A DNA stretch of 64,000 bases from Luteipulveratus flavus (GTDB taxonomy: Bacteria > Actinomycetota > Actinomycetes > Actinomycetales > Dermatophilaceae). The DNA lies in NCBI RefSeq assembly GCF_029080175.1, contig NZ_JARFJC010000017.1; one strand, written 5' to 3'. A program made the translations under genes and the position numbers. Below are positions 51,728 through 59,858 of this stretch, in pieces (within the stretch, counting starts at the first letter, position 1; each line of letters starts with the position of its first letter). The notes under the pieces were generated by a model, which was not told where the DNA came from, searched no databases, and worked only from the letters and a program-made list of their open reading frames with translations.

Positions 51728-52759
51728 ATGACTGCCCCCACCGACGCCCAGGCCCAGACCCGGACCAAGCGCGTACTGCTCGCCGCCCCTCGCGGCTACT
51801 GCGCCGGCGTGGACCGCGCCGTGGTGACGGTGGAGAAGGCGCTGGACCTCTACGGCCCGCCGGTCTACGTCCGCAAGCAGATCGTGCACAACAAGCACGT
51901 CGTCACCACGCTGGAGAAGCGGGGCGCGATCTTCGTCGACGAGACCGACGAGGTGCCCGAGGGCGCCACGGTGATCTTCTCGGCGCACGGTGTCGCACCG
52001 GTCGTGCACGACGAGGCCAAGCAGCTGAGCCTGAAGACGATCGACGCCACGTGCCCGCTGGTCACGAAGGTGCACCGCGAGGCCGTCCGGTTCGCCGACG
52101 ACGACTTCGACATCCTGCTCATCGGCCACGAGGGGCACGAGGAGGTCGTGGGCACCTCCGGCGAGGCGCCGGAGCACATCACGCTGGTGCAGAGCCCGGC
52201 GCACGTGGACGAGGTCGAGGTCCGCGACCCGGAGAAGGTCGTCTGGCTGTCCCAGACCACGCTGTCGGTGGACGAGACGATGGAGACGGTGCGCCGCCTG
52301 CGGGAGAAGTTCCCGAAGCTGCAGGACCCGCCCTCGGACGACATCTGCTACGCCACGCAGAACCGCCAGCTCGCGGTGAAGCAGATGGCGCCGGAGACCG
52401 ACCTGATGATCGTGGTCGGCTCGACCAACTCCTCCAACTCGGTGCGGCTCGTCGAGGTGGCGCTCGAGCACGGCGCGCAGGACGGTCACCTGGTCGACTA
52501 CGCCGACGAGATCGACGAGGCCTGGCTGGAGGGTGTGACCACCGTCGGCGTCACCTCCGGGGCGTCCGTCCCCGAGGTGCTCGTCCGCGACGTCCTCGAC
52601 TTCCTGGCCCAGCGCGGGTACGGCGATGTCTCGCCGGTCGTAGCCGCCGAGGAGAGCCTGCTGTTCGCGCTCCCGAACGAGCTGCGTCGTGACCTCAAGG
52701 CGCGCGACGGCAACGAGGCGGCGGCCAAGGTCCGCCACGACGCGGGGTCCCTGCACTGA
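51728..52759 (+). CDS. ispH: 4-hydroxy-3-methylbut-2-enyl diphosphate reductase
   Basis: IspH makes IPP and DMAPP in the last step of the MEP pathway using a 4Fe-4S cluster. The 343-residue product shows the three cluster cysteines in APRGYCAGV, TIDATCPLV and VVGSTNSSNS-adjacent regions (the third probably in DICYATQNRQ), and the catalytic Glu region VDETDEVPEG. ATG 51728 is preceded by GGTGGG; an ATG at 51719 is also in frame. ispH next to xseAB is a conserved arrangement. Confidence 0.95.
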   Translation: MTAPTDAQAQTRTKRVLLAAPRGYCAGVDRAVVTVEKALDLYGPPVYVRKQIVHNKHVVTTLEKRGAIFVDETDEVPEGATVIFSAHGVAPVVHDEAKQLSLKTIDATCPLVTKVHREAVRFADDDFDILLIGHEGHEEVVGTSGEAPEHITLVQSPAHVDEVEVRDPEKVVWLSQTTLSVDETMETVRRLREKFPKLQDPPSDDICYATQNRQLAVKQMAPETDLMIVVGSTNSSNSVRLVEVALEHGAQDGHLVDYADEIDEAWLEGVTTVGVTSGASVPEVLVRDVLDFLAQRGYGDVSPVVAAEESLLFALPNELRRDLKARDGNEAAAKVRHDAGSLH

Positions 52760-52794
52760 GTTCGCTGCACATCTCGCTACGCTGAGTCGGCGGC

Positions 52795-53988
52795 TCAGCC
52801 GACCTCGCGGTCGCCGCGCGGCTGAGCTGAGGACGAGCGACCCAGCTCGAGCTGCGGGCGGGCGACGTCGTCGTCCACGGCGTCGATCAGCTCCTGGGCG
52901 GTCAGCGGTCGCGGCGCGGTGGTGACCGGCGCGATCAGCGGCAGCGGGTCGGCGGTGAGGTCCAGCTCGCCCATCCGACGAGCCGTCACCAGCACGCGCG
53001 ACTCCAGCGAGCCGACCATCGCGTTGTACGTCTCCACCGAGCGCCGCAGCGAGGCACCCATGTCGGCGGTGTGCTTGCCGAGCGTGGCGAGCCGGGCGTA
53101 GAGCTCCTTCCCGAGCGTCAGCAGTTCACGGGCGCTGCCGGACAGCGCCTCCTGCTGCCAGGCGAAGGCGACCGACCGCAGCAGGGCGACCAGCGTGCTG
53201 GGGGAGGCGAGCACGACGCGCCGGCTCATGGCGCGGTCGAGCAGGCCGGGGTCGGCGGCGAGGCCGGCCACCAGGATCGCGTCTCCGGGGACGAAGCAGA
53301 CCACCATCTCCGGGGTGGTGGTGAAGGCCGACCAGTACTCCTTCGCGGCGAGCGCATCGACGTGGCCGCGCAGCTTGCGGGCGTGGTCGGACAGGTGCCG
53401 CGAGCGCTCCTCGTCGGAGAGCCCGTCGGCCTGGGCGGCGAGGAAGGAGGTCAGCGGCGCCTTGCTGTCGACGACCAGGACCTTCTCGCCGGGCAGCCGG
53501 ACCACGACGTCCGGGCGGACGCGTACGTCGTGGTGGGTGGTCGCGCTGACCTGCTCCTCGAAGTCGCAGTGCGCGAGCATGCCGGCGTGCTCCAGGACCC
53601 GGCGCAGCTGGACCTCGCCCCACGCGCCCCGGGTGGTGGAGGAGTTGAGCGCGCCGGCGAGGCTGGCGGTCTGGTCGCGCAGCGCCGTCGTGGTGCTGGC
53701 CACGTCGGTGAGGCGCGCGGCGAGCTCGCCGAACTGCTCGACCCGGTCCCGCTCGAGGGTGCTGACCTGCCGCTCGACCCGGCCGAGTGCGTCCCGCAGC
53801 GGCAGGAGCACCGAGGCCGTCTGGGCGTCGTCGCTGACGGCCGCCTCGAGGTCGACCACGCGCTCCCGCAGCAGGTCCCGCTCGGTCGCCAGGCCGGCGG
53901 AGTGGGCGGCGTGGGACTGCCGGAGCCAGGCGGTGGCGCCGAACGCGCCGAGCACGACGCCGGCGATGAGGGCGAGCGCGATGATCAT
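52795..53988 (-). CDS. rmuC: DNA recombination protein RmuC homologue
   Basis: RmuC-like proteins limit DNA inversions in E. coli and have a predicted nuclease fold. The 397-residue product has an N-terminal membrane anchor (IIALALIAGVVLGAFGATAW), a coiled-coil region with ERDLLRERVVDLEAAVSDDA, and the core GAWGEVQLRRVLEHAGML, RPDVVVRLPGEKVLVVDSKA and FVPGDAILVAGLA. It is convergent with ispH, with a weak hairpin (GCTGAG/CTCAGC, 52781-52799) between them. Confidence 0.92.
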   Translation of the reverse strand: MIIALALIAGVVLGAFGATAWLRQSHAAHSAGLATERDLLRERVVDLEAAVSDDAQTASVLLPLRDALGRVERQVSTLERDRVEQFGELAARLTDVASTTTALRDQTASLAGALNSSTTRGAWGEVQLRRVLEHAGMLAHCDFEEQVSATTHHDVRVRPDVVVRLPGEKVLVVDSKAPLTSFLAAQADGLSDEERSRHLSDHARKLRGHVDALAAKEYWSAFTTTPEMVVCFVPGDAILVAGLAADPGLLDRAMSRRVVLASPSTLVALLRSVAFAWQQEALSGSARELLTLGKELYARLATLGKHTADMGASLRRSVETYNAMVGSLESRVLVTARRMGELDLTADPLPLIAPVTTAPRPLTAQELIDAVDDDVARPQLELGRSSSAQPRGDREVG

Positions 53989-54001
53989 GGCTCACACCCT
54001 G

Positions 54002-54958
54002 TCAGCGACCTCCGACAGGCGGTCCGAGCCGCGCCACACGCGCCCGGGCCAGTTTGAGGGCCGCGACCGTCACGATGCCGGCGAGCACCATCCCGACGAT
54101 GTTCACGCTGAGCTGGGTGGCGCTGCCCACGATCTCGCTGCGGTCGCCGATGGCCAGGCCGAGTGCGAGGTTGCCCGCAGCAGGCACGGTCGTGACGGAG
54201 ATGAAGACGCCCACCATGGTGCTGCTCTTCCGGGTGGCCACCGCGAGCACGCCCGCGGCGCCGGCGACCAGCGCCACGACGAACGACCAGCGATCGGGGT
54301 GCCAGATGAACCCGGTGAGTGGGCGCGGCCGGGTCACCATGTCGTCGCTGACGAACCCGGTCGCGACGGCCAGGAGGGCGAGGACGGTCACCAGGGCGAT
54401 GGCGGCGGCGAACCCGGCCACCAGCAGGAGGAGGCTGCGCGCCGCGAGCGACCAGCGCCCCATGACCAGCCCGACGCAGACGGCCGCGACCGACACGAAC
54501 TCCGGGCCGACGACCATGGCCCCGACGACGAGGACGGAGGAGTCGGTGATGACGGCGATCGAGGCGAGCACGGTCGCCAGGACGAGGAACGCCAGGTAGG
54601 TGATCGTCGGTCGGCTCGCAGCCTCGGCATCGTCGAGGACGGCACTCCAGATCACCGCGTCGTCGGGGTCGCCGGGAGCCGCGCGATCCAGCTCCCGGGC
54701 GGCGGCGAACGGCGTGTCGGTCGGCTCGGAGACGACGATGCCGCCGCGGTCCGGCAGGCCGGTCGCAGCGAGGTCGTCGAGCACGCTGCTGGCCGCCTCG
54801 CGGGCGACGTCCGCCTCGACCACGTCACCGGCCGGCTTGCGGGCGGCGCCAGTGAGCACGACCACGTTGGTCGCGCACTCGTGGTCGACGAGCAGTCCGC
54901 GCACCTGGTCGGCGAGGTCCTCCGGCACGACGAGCCGGAGGTGGACCAGACCGGTCAT
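54002..54958 (-). CDS. DUF389 membrane protein
   Basis: The 318-residue product has an N-terminal cytoplasmic domain of about 110 residues (LVHLRLVVPEDLADQVRGLL) and about six membrane segments from TYLAFLVLATVLASIAVITD on, with the conserved SSVLVVGAMVVGPEF motif of the family. Function is unknown; the family is sometimes called hydrophobic domain or TIGR00341. The ATG overlaps the RskA stop (ATGA), so it probably belongs to the sigK-rskA transcript. Confidence 0.88.
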   Translation of the reverse strand: MTGLVHLRLVVPEDLADQVRGLLVDHECATNVVVLTGAARKPAGDVVEADVAREAASSVLDDLAATGLPDRGGIVVSEPTDTPFAAARELDRAAPGDPDDAVIWSAVLDDAEAASRPTITYLAFLVLATVLASIAVITDSSVLVVGAMVVGPEFVSVAAVCVGLVMGRWSLAARSLLLLVAGFAAAIALVTVLALLAVATGFVSDDMVTRPRPLTGFIWHPDRWSFVVALVAGAAGVLAVATRKSSTMVGVFISVTTVPAAGNLALGLAIGDRSEIVGSATQLSVNIVGMVLAGIVTVAALKLARARVARLGPPVGGR

Positions 54959-55671
54959 GTCAGGGCGACGAGCACGACCGGCTTGGTGGTCGGGGCCTTC
55001 GAGCCACCGCTGGGCTCGACCGACAGCGCCAGCGATGGGCCGGGTACGCCGGTCAGCAGCTGGGGCCCGTCGTCGCGCAGGAGACCCGCGGACCGCGGCG
55101 TACCGGACGCGTCGAGGAACCACGCCTGGTACGTGCGGTCGCTCCCGACCTGCGGGAGGCGGTCGGTCGTGATCGTGGCGGCGCGCTCGGCGGCAGACGC
55201 GGTCACCAGCACGAACCCGTCGCCGACCCGGCCCTGGTACTCCTTGGCGTCCGGGGCGAGGCGGACGCGCTCGGCGGGTGAGAGCGACGCGACCGAGGTG
55301 GGCTGCTGCCAGGGCTGCGCGATCCCGACGCCGACGCCGGCGAGGAGCGCCACGACCGCGGCGGCGACGAGGAGGCGCGTCCGGCTCGCGAACGTCCGGC
55401 GCTCCGGCCGGTGCGCGGGCCGCGCACCGGCTGGAGCGGGTGCCGGCGCCTGCTCGGGGAGCGCGTCCATGATCCGGCTCTTCAGCGCCGGTGGCGGCGC
55501 CACCGGACGGGCCGTCGAGGCCAGGGCGACGAGCGCGTCGTCGTACGACGCGACCTCCTCCTGGCAGGCAGCGCAGGTCTTCAGGTGCCGCTCGAAGGAG
55601 GCGCGCTCGATGTCGTCGACGGCACCGAGGGCGTACGCCCCGGCGAGCTCGTGGATCTCGTCGTCGTTCAT
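54955..55671 (-). CDS. rskA: Anti-sigma-K factor RskA
   Basis: RskA is a membrane protein that holds SigK inactive. The 238-residue product has an N-terminal zinc-associated-like motif (HLKTCAAC, His29, Cys33, Cys36), a linker, one membrane segment near residues 98-116 (LLVAAAVVALLAGVGVGIAQ) and an extracytoplasmic RskA domain (TYQAWFLDASGTPRSAGLL, LALSVEPSGGSKAPT). The gene overlaps the sigK stop, giving the classical sigma/anti-sigma pair. Confidence 0.93.
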   Translation of the reverse strand: MNDDEIHELAGAYALGAVDDIERASFERHLKTCAACQEEVASYDDALVALASTARPVAPPPALKSRIMDALPEQAPAPAPAGARPAHRPERRTFASRTRLLVAAAVVALLAGVGVGIAQPWQQPTSVASLSPAERVRLAPDAKEYQGRVGDGFVLVTASAAERAATITTDRLPQVGSDRTYQAWFLDASGTPRSAGLLRDDGPQLLTGVPGPSLALSVEPSGGSKAPTTKPVVLVALT

Positions 55672-56270
55672 CGTTCACCTCCGATGTGGTCTCGAAGTCG
55701 GCGTAGTCCGTCGCGGATGCGGGACTTGGCGGTGCCGAGCGGTATCCCCAACGTCTCGGCTATCTCAGTGTGCGTCCGGCCGCCGAAGTACGCCATCTCG
55801 ACGGCCTCGCGCTGGTGGTCGGTCAGCCGGGCGAGCGCGCCCCGGACCTGCTCGGCGTCCAGCAGCGCGGTCACCGTCTCGGCCGTGCTGTCGTACGGAC
55901 CGGCGGACGCCTGCCGCTCGTACGTCACGTCCCGCGTACGGGCGGCGGCGCTCGAGCGCACCCGGTCCACGGCGCGGCGGTGCGCGATCGTCAGCAACCA
56001 GCCGAATGCGGAACCGCGTGCGGCCTCGAACCGCGGTGCGGTCCGCCAGATCTCCAGGAAGACCTCCTGGGTGACCTCCTCGGCCTGCGCGGGGTCGGCG
56101 AGGACCCGGAGCACGAGGCCGTGCACGCGGGGCGCGGTCTCGTCGTACAGGCGCTCGAACGCCGCCCGGTCACCGCTCGCGACGGCCGTCAGCAGCCCGC
56201 TGACACCGCTCCCCGAGGCTGCGTCCTCGCGCGCACGGGGCGACGACGCGGGAGCCATGCCGACCATCAT
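55668..56270 (-). CDS. sigK: ECF RNA polymerase sigma factor SigK
   Basis: The product of about 200 residues has sigma-70 region 2 (RLYDETAPRVHGLVLRVLAD, TQEVFLEIWRTAPRFE, GSAFGWLLTIAHRRAVDRVR) and region 4 (LTDHQREAVEMAYFGGRTHT, EIAETLGIPLGTAKSRIRDG). ATG 56270 has GAGG about nine bases upstream; starts at 56267 and 56258 are also possible. Its pairing with rskA and a fasciclin lipoprotein matches the mycobacterial SigK-MPT83/MPT70 system. The two predicted SigK promoters lie upstream of the next two genes. Confidence 0.93.
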   Translation of the reverse strand: MMVGMAPASSPRAREDAASGSGVSGLLTAVASGDRAAFERLYDETAPRVHGLVLRVLADPAQAEEVTQEVFLEIWRTAPRFEAARGSAFGWLLTIAHRRAVDRVRSSAAARTRDVTYERQASAGPYDSTAETVTALLDAEQVRGALARLTDHQREAVEMAYFGGRTHTEIAETLGIPLGTAKSRIRDGLRRLRDHIGGER

Positions 56271-56318
56271 GGCCGATGACCTCGGGAAAGCGGCGACTGC
56301 GGTCATGTCGGTGCGCCG

Positions 56319-57053
56319 TCAGCCCTTCGGGAGCAGCACGGAGTCGATGATGTAGACCGTCGCGTTGGCGGTGGGGACGTTGCCGCACACGACCTTGGCA
56401 GTGCCGTCGGCCGTGAACGACTGACCCGAGCCGGTGATCTTCACCATGCTGCCGGACAGCGTCTTGTGCGTGCCGGCCAGCTGCTCCGGCGAGAGCTTGC
56501 CGGGGATCACGTGACCGGTGAGGACCGTGGTGAGCAGGCCCTTCGGGTCACCCATCGCTTTGTCCATGGTGGCCTTCGGAACCTTGGCGAACGCGTCGTT
56601 GGTCGGGGCGAGGACGGTGATGTCCTTGGCGTTGTTCAGGGTGTCGACGAGGCCGGCCTTCTTGACGGCGGTGACGAGGGTCGAGAGGGCGGGGTTGTTG
56701 CTGGCGGCGGTGGCGACCGGGTCCTGGGCCATGCCGGAGAACGAGCCCTTGCCCGACCTCGGGACGGCTGCACAGCCGGATCCGAACGGCGCGGCGGCGC
56801 CACCCATGTCGTGCGACATGCCCGAGTGGGACATGCCGCTCATCCCGCTGGAGGACGAGCCGCTGCCCATGCCGCCCATCGTGCTGGACGAGCCGGCGGA
56901 CGACGAGCCGCCGGACGACGAGCCGCCGGCGGCGGACGCCGCGGCGCTGGGCGTACCGGAGCTGCTGCCGGAGTCGCTGGACCCACAGGCGCCCAGCGCC
57001 AGCGGCAGGCTCAGGACGAGTGCTGCGGTGAGCCCGCGGCGGGTGGTCTTCAT
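56319..57053 (-). CDS. Fasciclin-domain lipoprotein (MPT83/MPT70 type) with Met/His-rich linker
   Basis: The 244-residue product has a signal peptide with lipobox GAC (Cys23), a Ser/Gly linker, and a Met- and His-rich stretch at residues 59-83 (MGGMGSGS, GMSGMSHSGMSHDMGG). A fasciclin domain follows (ALSTLVTAVKKAGLVDTLN, TVLAPTNDAFAKVP, VLTGHVIPGKLS, VYIIDSVLLPKG). Fasciclin domains mediate adhesion. The Met/His segment resembles copper-binding stretches of copper proteins, which is an inference. A predicted SigK promoter lies 40 bases upstream, with GAAGGAG before the ATG. Confidence 0.92.
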   Translation of the reverse strand: MKTTRRGLTAALVLSLPLALGACGSSDSGSSSGTPSAAASAAGGSSSGGSSSAGSSSTMGGMGSGSSSSGMSGMSHSGMSHDMGGAAAPFGSGCAAVPRSGKGSFSGMAQDPVATAASNNPALSTLVTAVKKAGLVDTLNNAKDITVLAPTNDAFAKVPKATMDKAMGDPKGLLTTVLTGHVIPGKLSPEQLAGTHKTLSGSMVKITGSGQSFTADGTAKVVCGNVPTANATVYIIDSVLLPKG

Positions 57054-57092
57054 GGTGGTGCTCCTTCAAGTCGGTCGTTCGCGTCGGCAGGG

Positions 57093-57119
57093 GTTCGGCG
57101 CGAACGACCGTTCGGATCG
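57093..57119 (-). promoter_or_regulatory. Predicted SigK promoter of the fasciclin gene
   Basis: On the minus strand CGATCC (57119-57114) is followed after 15 bases by CCGAAC (57098-57093). This is close to the mycobacterial SigK pattern as I recall it (CCATCC / CCGAAT), and the same arrangement occurs upstream of the molybdoenzyme gene. The start codon lies 40 bases downstream. Confidence 0.6.
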
Positions 57120-57141
57120 GTTTGTGCAGCAACGTTTTTCG

Positions 57142-58680
57142 TCAACCCACAAGAACGACCACCTCCTGGATGCCCGAGGAGCCCGACGGGAAGACCGGGG
57201 CCCGCTCGTCGTTCTGGACCTGACCGCGGCCGTCGGTCACGCGGGCCCGGATGGAGTGGCGTCCGGTGCCGCCGAGGTCGGCCTTCAGGACCCACTGGCG
57301 CCAGTAGTCGACGCCGACGTCAGGGCCGAGCGTTGCGGGTCGCCACGGCCCGTCGTCGATCGACACCTCGACCCGTACGACGCCGTGCCGCTGCGCCCAG
57401 GCGACACCGCCGATGGTGACCGTTCCTGGGGGCAGGCTCGCCAGGCTCGCGGGCGTGTCGATCCGGGCCGACGGCTTCACCGGGGCGTCGGTGGCCCAGC
57501 CGCGCCGGGTCCAGTACGCCCGGGCGGCGTCGTACGTGGTGACGGTGAGCCGGGTGACCCACTTGGTGGAGCCGACGAACCCGTACAGGCCGGGTGTCAC
57601 CAGCCGGGCGGGGAAGCCGTGCGTGGCCGGCAGCGGGGCGCCGTTCATGCCGATGGCGAGGAGGGCGTCCCGGTCGTCGGTCAGCGCGCCCAGCGGCGTG
57701 CTGACGGTGAACCCGTCCACCGACCGGCTGAGCACCTGGCGACCCGGCCGGCCCGGGTCCACGACCTCGGCGTGCCGGAGCAGGTCGGCCACCCGCACGC
57801 CCAGCCAGCGCGCCGCGCCCACGTACTGGCCGCCGACCTCGTTGCTCACGCAGGTCATGGTGATGTCGCGCTCGATCAGCGGCATCGCGCGGATGTCGTC
57901 GTAGGTGAGGGTGTACGGCCGGCGGACGTCGCCGTCGATCCGCAGCTCCCAGGTGTCCGCCTTCACGCGCGGGACGACGAGGGCGGTGTCGACGCGGTAG
58001 AACCCCCGGTTCGGGGTACGCAGCGGGCTGATGTCCCCGTACGTCGTCTCCAGGCCGCGGGGGAGCGCGGGTTCGGGGTCGGCGGCGCGGGGAAGGCGGA
58101 TGTCGCGGCTCGGGTCGCCTCCGGTGAGGTGCTGCCCGAACGCTGCGGCACCGACGGACGCGGCGGCGACCGTGCCGGTCCCGAGGAGGAACCCGCGGCG
58201 GGTGTCCATGCCGGACGGGTACGCGGAGAGCTCGGTCGTGCGCCCGGGCACCCGGAAGCGGGCCGGAAGCAGGGCCAGCAGGACGGCACATCCGACCACG
58301 GCGGTGACCACTGACGGCAGGACGTACTGGCCGTCGGCGGCGGGCCGGTTCAGCGCGGCGGCCCCGGCGACTGCGGACAGCAGGACCAGGAGGGCGACGC
58401 CGGCGAGCGGGCGACGCCGCGCCAGCAGACCGGCGGTGGCCGCGAGCAGGAGGGTCACCAGCGACACCGACCCCAGCAGGACGGGCTTGTCCCAGGTGCC
58501 GAGGGTCCGCACCGCCCACTCCTTGAGCGGCGTGGGTGTGCGGTCGATCACGGCCGAGCCGACCGCGAGCACGGGGGAGGCCTCGGGACGGGTCAGACCG
58601 GCGGCGAGATGGCCCACGGCCATGCCCGCTGCGGCGGCGAGGACGCCGGCGACCAGGGCGCGCGGCGCGGAGAAGTTCAC
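57142..58680 (-). CDS. Molybdopterin-dependent oxidoreductase, sulfite oxidase/YedY type, with membrane N-terminus
   Basis: The 512-residue product has four to five N-terminal membrane segments (about residues 1-140), a twin-arginine-like MDTRRGFLLGTG segment near residue 158, and the catalytic SUOX fold with the Mo-ligand Cys in TMTCVSNEVGGQYVG. The C-terminal dimerisation domain follows (VAWAQRHGVVRVEVSIDDG). It resembles membrane-anchored YedY/MsrP-like enzymes that repair or reduce S-oxides, but the substrate is unknown. The GTG start lies about seven bases below the -10 of a predicted SigK promoter, so the message may be leaderless. Confidence 0.9.
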   Translation of the reverse strand: MNFSAPRALVAGVLAAAAGMAVGHLAAGLTRPEASPVLAVGSAVIDRTPTPLKEWAVRTLGTWDKPVLLGSVSLVTLLLAATAGLLARRRPLAGVALLVLLSAVAGAAALNRPAADGQYVLPSVVTAVVGCAVLLALLPARFRVPGRTTELSAYPSGMDTRRGFLLGTGTVAAASVGAAAFGQHLTGGDPSRDIRLPRAADPEPALPRGLETTYGDISPLRTPNRGFYRVDTALVVPRVKADTWELRIDGDVRRPYTLTYDDIRAMPLIERDITMTCVSNEVGGQYVGAARWLGVRVADLLRHAEVVDPGRPGRQVLSRSVDGFTVSTPLGALTDDRDALLAIGMNGAPLPATHGFPARLVTPGLYGFVGSTKWVTRLTVTTYDAARAYWTRRGWATDAPVKPSARIDTPASLASLPPGTVTIGGVAWAQRHGVVRVEVSIDDGPWRPATLGPDVGVDYWRQWVLKADLGGTGRHSIRARVTDGRGQVQNDERAPVFPSGSSGIQEVVVLVG

Positions 58681-58687
58681 CGATGGA

Positions 58688-58714
58688 GTTCGGCGCCGAG
58701 CGCTCGGCGGATGG
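58688..58714 (-). promoter_or_regulatory. Predicted SigK promoter of the molybdoenzyme gene
   Basis: On the minus strand CCATCC (58714-58709) is followed after 15 bases by CCGAAC (58693-58688). Both hexamers and the spacing agree with the element before the fasciclin gene. The expected transcription start falls at or next to the GTG start codon at 58680. Confidence 0.65.
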
Positions 58715-58742
58715 GACGACGCGCCGGAGCACCTAGACTCTT

Positions 58743-59858
58743 GTGCCCGTGGCCCTCACCATCGGAATCGTCGGACTGCCCAACGTCGGCAAGTCGACCA
58801 TGTTCAACGCCCTGACCAAGAACAACGTGCTCGCGGCGAACTACCCGTTCGCGACGATCGAGCCCAACGTCGGGGTCGTCCCGCTGCCCGACCCGCGGCT
58901 GAAGGTGCTCGCCGACCTCTTCAGCTCGGAGAAGGTGCTGCCAGCGACGGTGTCGTTCGTCGACATCGCCGGCATCGTGCGCGGCGCGTCCGAGGGCGAG
59001 GGGCTGGGCAACAAGTTCCTCGCCAACATCCGCGAGGCGGACGCCATCTGTCAGGTGGTGCGCGCGTTCGTCGACGACGACGTCACTCACGTCGACGGCA
59101 AGATCTCGCCGTCCTCGGACATGGAGACGATCAACACCGAGCTGATCCTCGCCGACCTGCAGACCCTCGAGAACGCGGTCCCGCGCATCGAGAAGGAGGT
59201 CAAGGGCAAGAAGACCGACAAGGCCGTCCTCGACACGGCGCTCGCGGCGCGCGCGGTGCTGGAGGAGGGACAGACGCTCTTCGCGGCGATGTCCGCGGGC
59301 AACAAGGACATCGACCCGGCGTACACCCGCCAGCTCGGGCTGCTCACCACCAAGCCGTTCCTGTACGTCTTCAACGTGGACGAGGATCAGCTGACCGACG
59401 AGGCGTTCCAGGCGCAGATGCAGGCGCTCGTCACCCCGGCGGACGCGATCTTCCTCAACGCCAAGCTGGAGTCCGAGGTCGCCGAGCTGGACGACGAGGA
59501 CGCGAGCGAGCTGCTGGAGTCGGTCGGTGTGACCGAGCGCGGGCTGGAGCAGCTGGCGCACAAGGGCTTCCACACCCTCGGCCTCCAGACGTACCTGACG
59601 GCCGGCCCGAAGGAGTCCCGCGCCTGGACGATCCCGGCCGGCGCGACGGCGCCCCAGGCTGCCGGGGTCATCCACACCGACTTCCAGAAGGGCTTCATCA
59701 AGGCCGAGGTCATCTCCTACGACGACCTGGTCGACGCCGGCTCCGTCGCCGAGGCCCGCTCACGCGGCAAGGCCCGCATGGAGGGCAAGGACTACGTGAT
59801 GCAGGACGGCGACGTCGTCGAGTTCCGTAGCGGACTAACCTCTGGCGGGAAGAAATGA
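58743..59858 (+). CDS. ychF: Redox-regulated ATPase/GTPase YchF with altered C-terminus
   Basis: YchF is a conserved OBG-family P-loop ATPase linked to ribosomes and oxidative stress. The 371-residue product has G1 GLPNVGKS, G3 in VDIAGIVRGAS, and NVDE in place of NKxD, the feature behind its ATP preference. The TGS domain ends YVMQDGDVVEFR. The family then ends in FNV, but here the chain continues SGLTSGGKK, and this end is duplicated behind the next gene. TAGACT at 58734-58739 lies four bases before the GTG, so a leaderless start at 58743 or 58749 is likely. Confidence 0.95.
   Translation: MPVALTIGIVGLPNVGKSTMFNALTKNNVLAANYPFATIEPNVGVVPLPDPRLKVLADLFSSEKVLPATVSFVDIAGIVRGASEGEGLGNKFLANIREADAICQVVRAFVDDDVTHVDGKISPSSDMETINTELILADLQTLENAVPRIEKEVKGKKTDKAVLDTALAARAVLEEGQTLFAAMSAGNKDIDPAYTRQLGLLTTKPFLYVFNVDEDQLTDEAFQAQMQALVTPADAIFLNAKLESEVAELDDEDASELLESVGVTERGLEQLAHKGFHTLGLQTYLTAGPKESRAWTIPAGATAPQAAGVIHTDFQKGFIKAEVISYDDLVDAGSVAEARSRGKARMEGKDYVMQDGDVVEFRSGLTSGGKK
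59820..59858 (+). repeat. Left copy of 39-bp direct repeat at the ychF 3' end (putative attachment site)
   Basis: The 39 bases ending in the ychF stop match 60473-60511 at 32 positions. The blocks GAGTTCCGTA, CTAACCTCTGG, GG, AAGAA and TGA are identical; the five bases after GTA and three wobble bases differ. Both copies are read in the same frame and code EFRxxLTSGGKK-stop. The offset is 653 bases. Confidence 0.75.
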
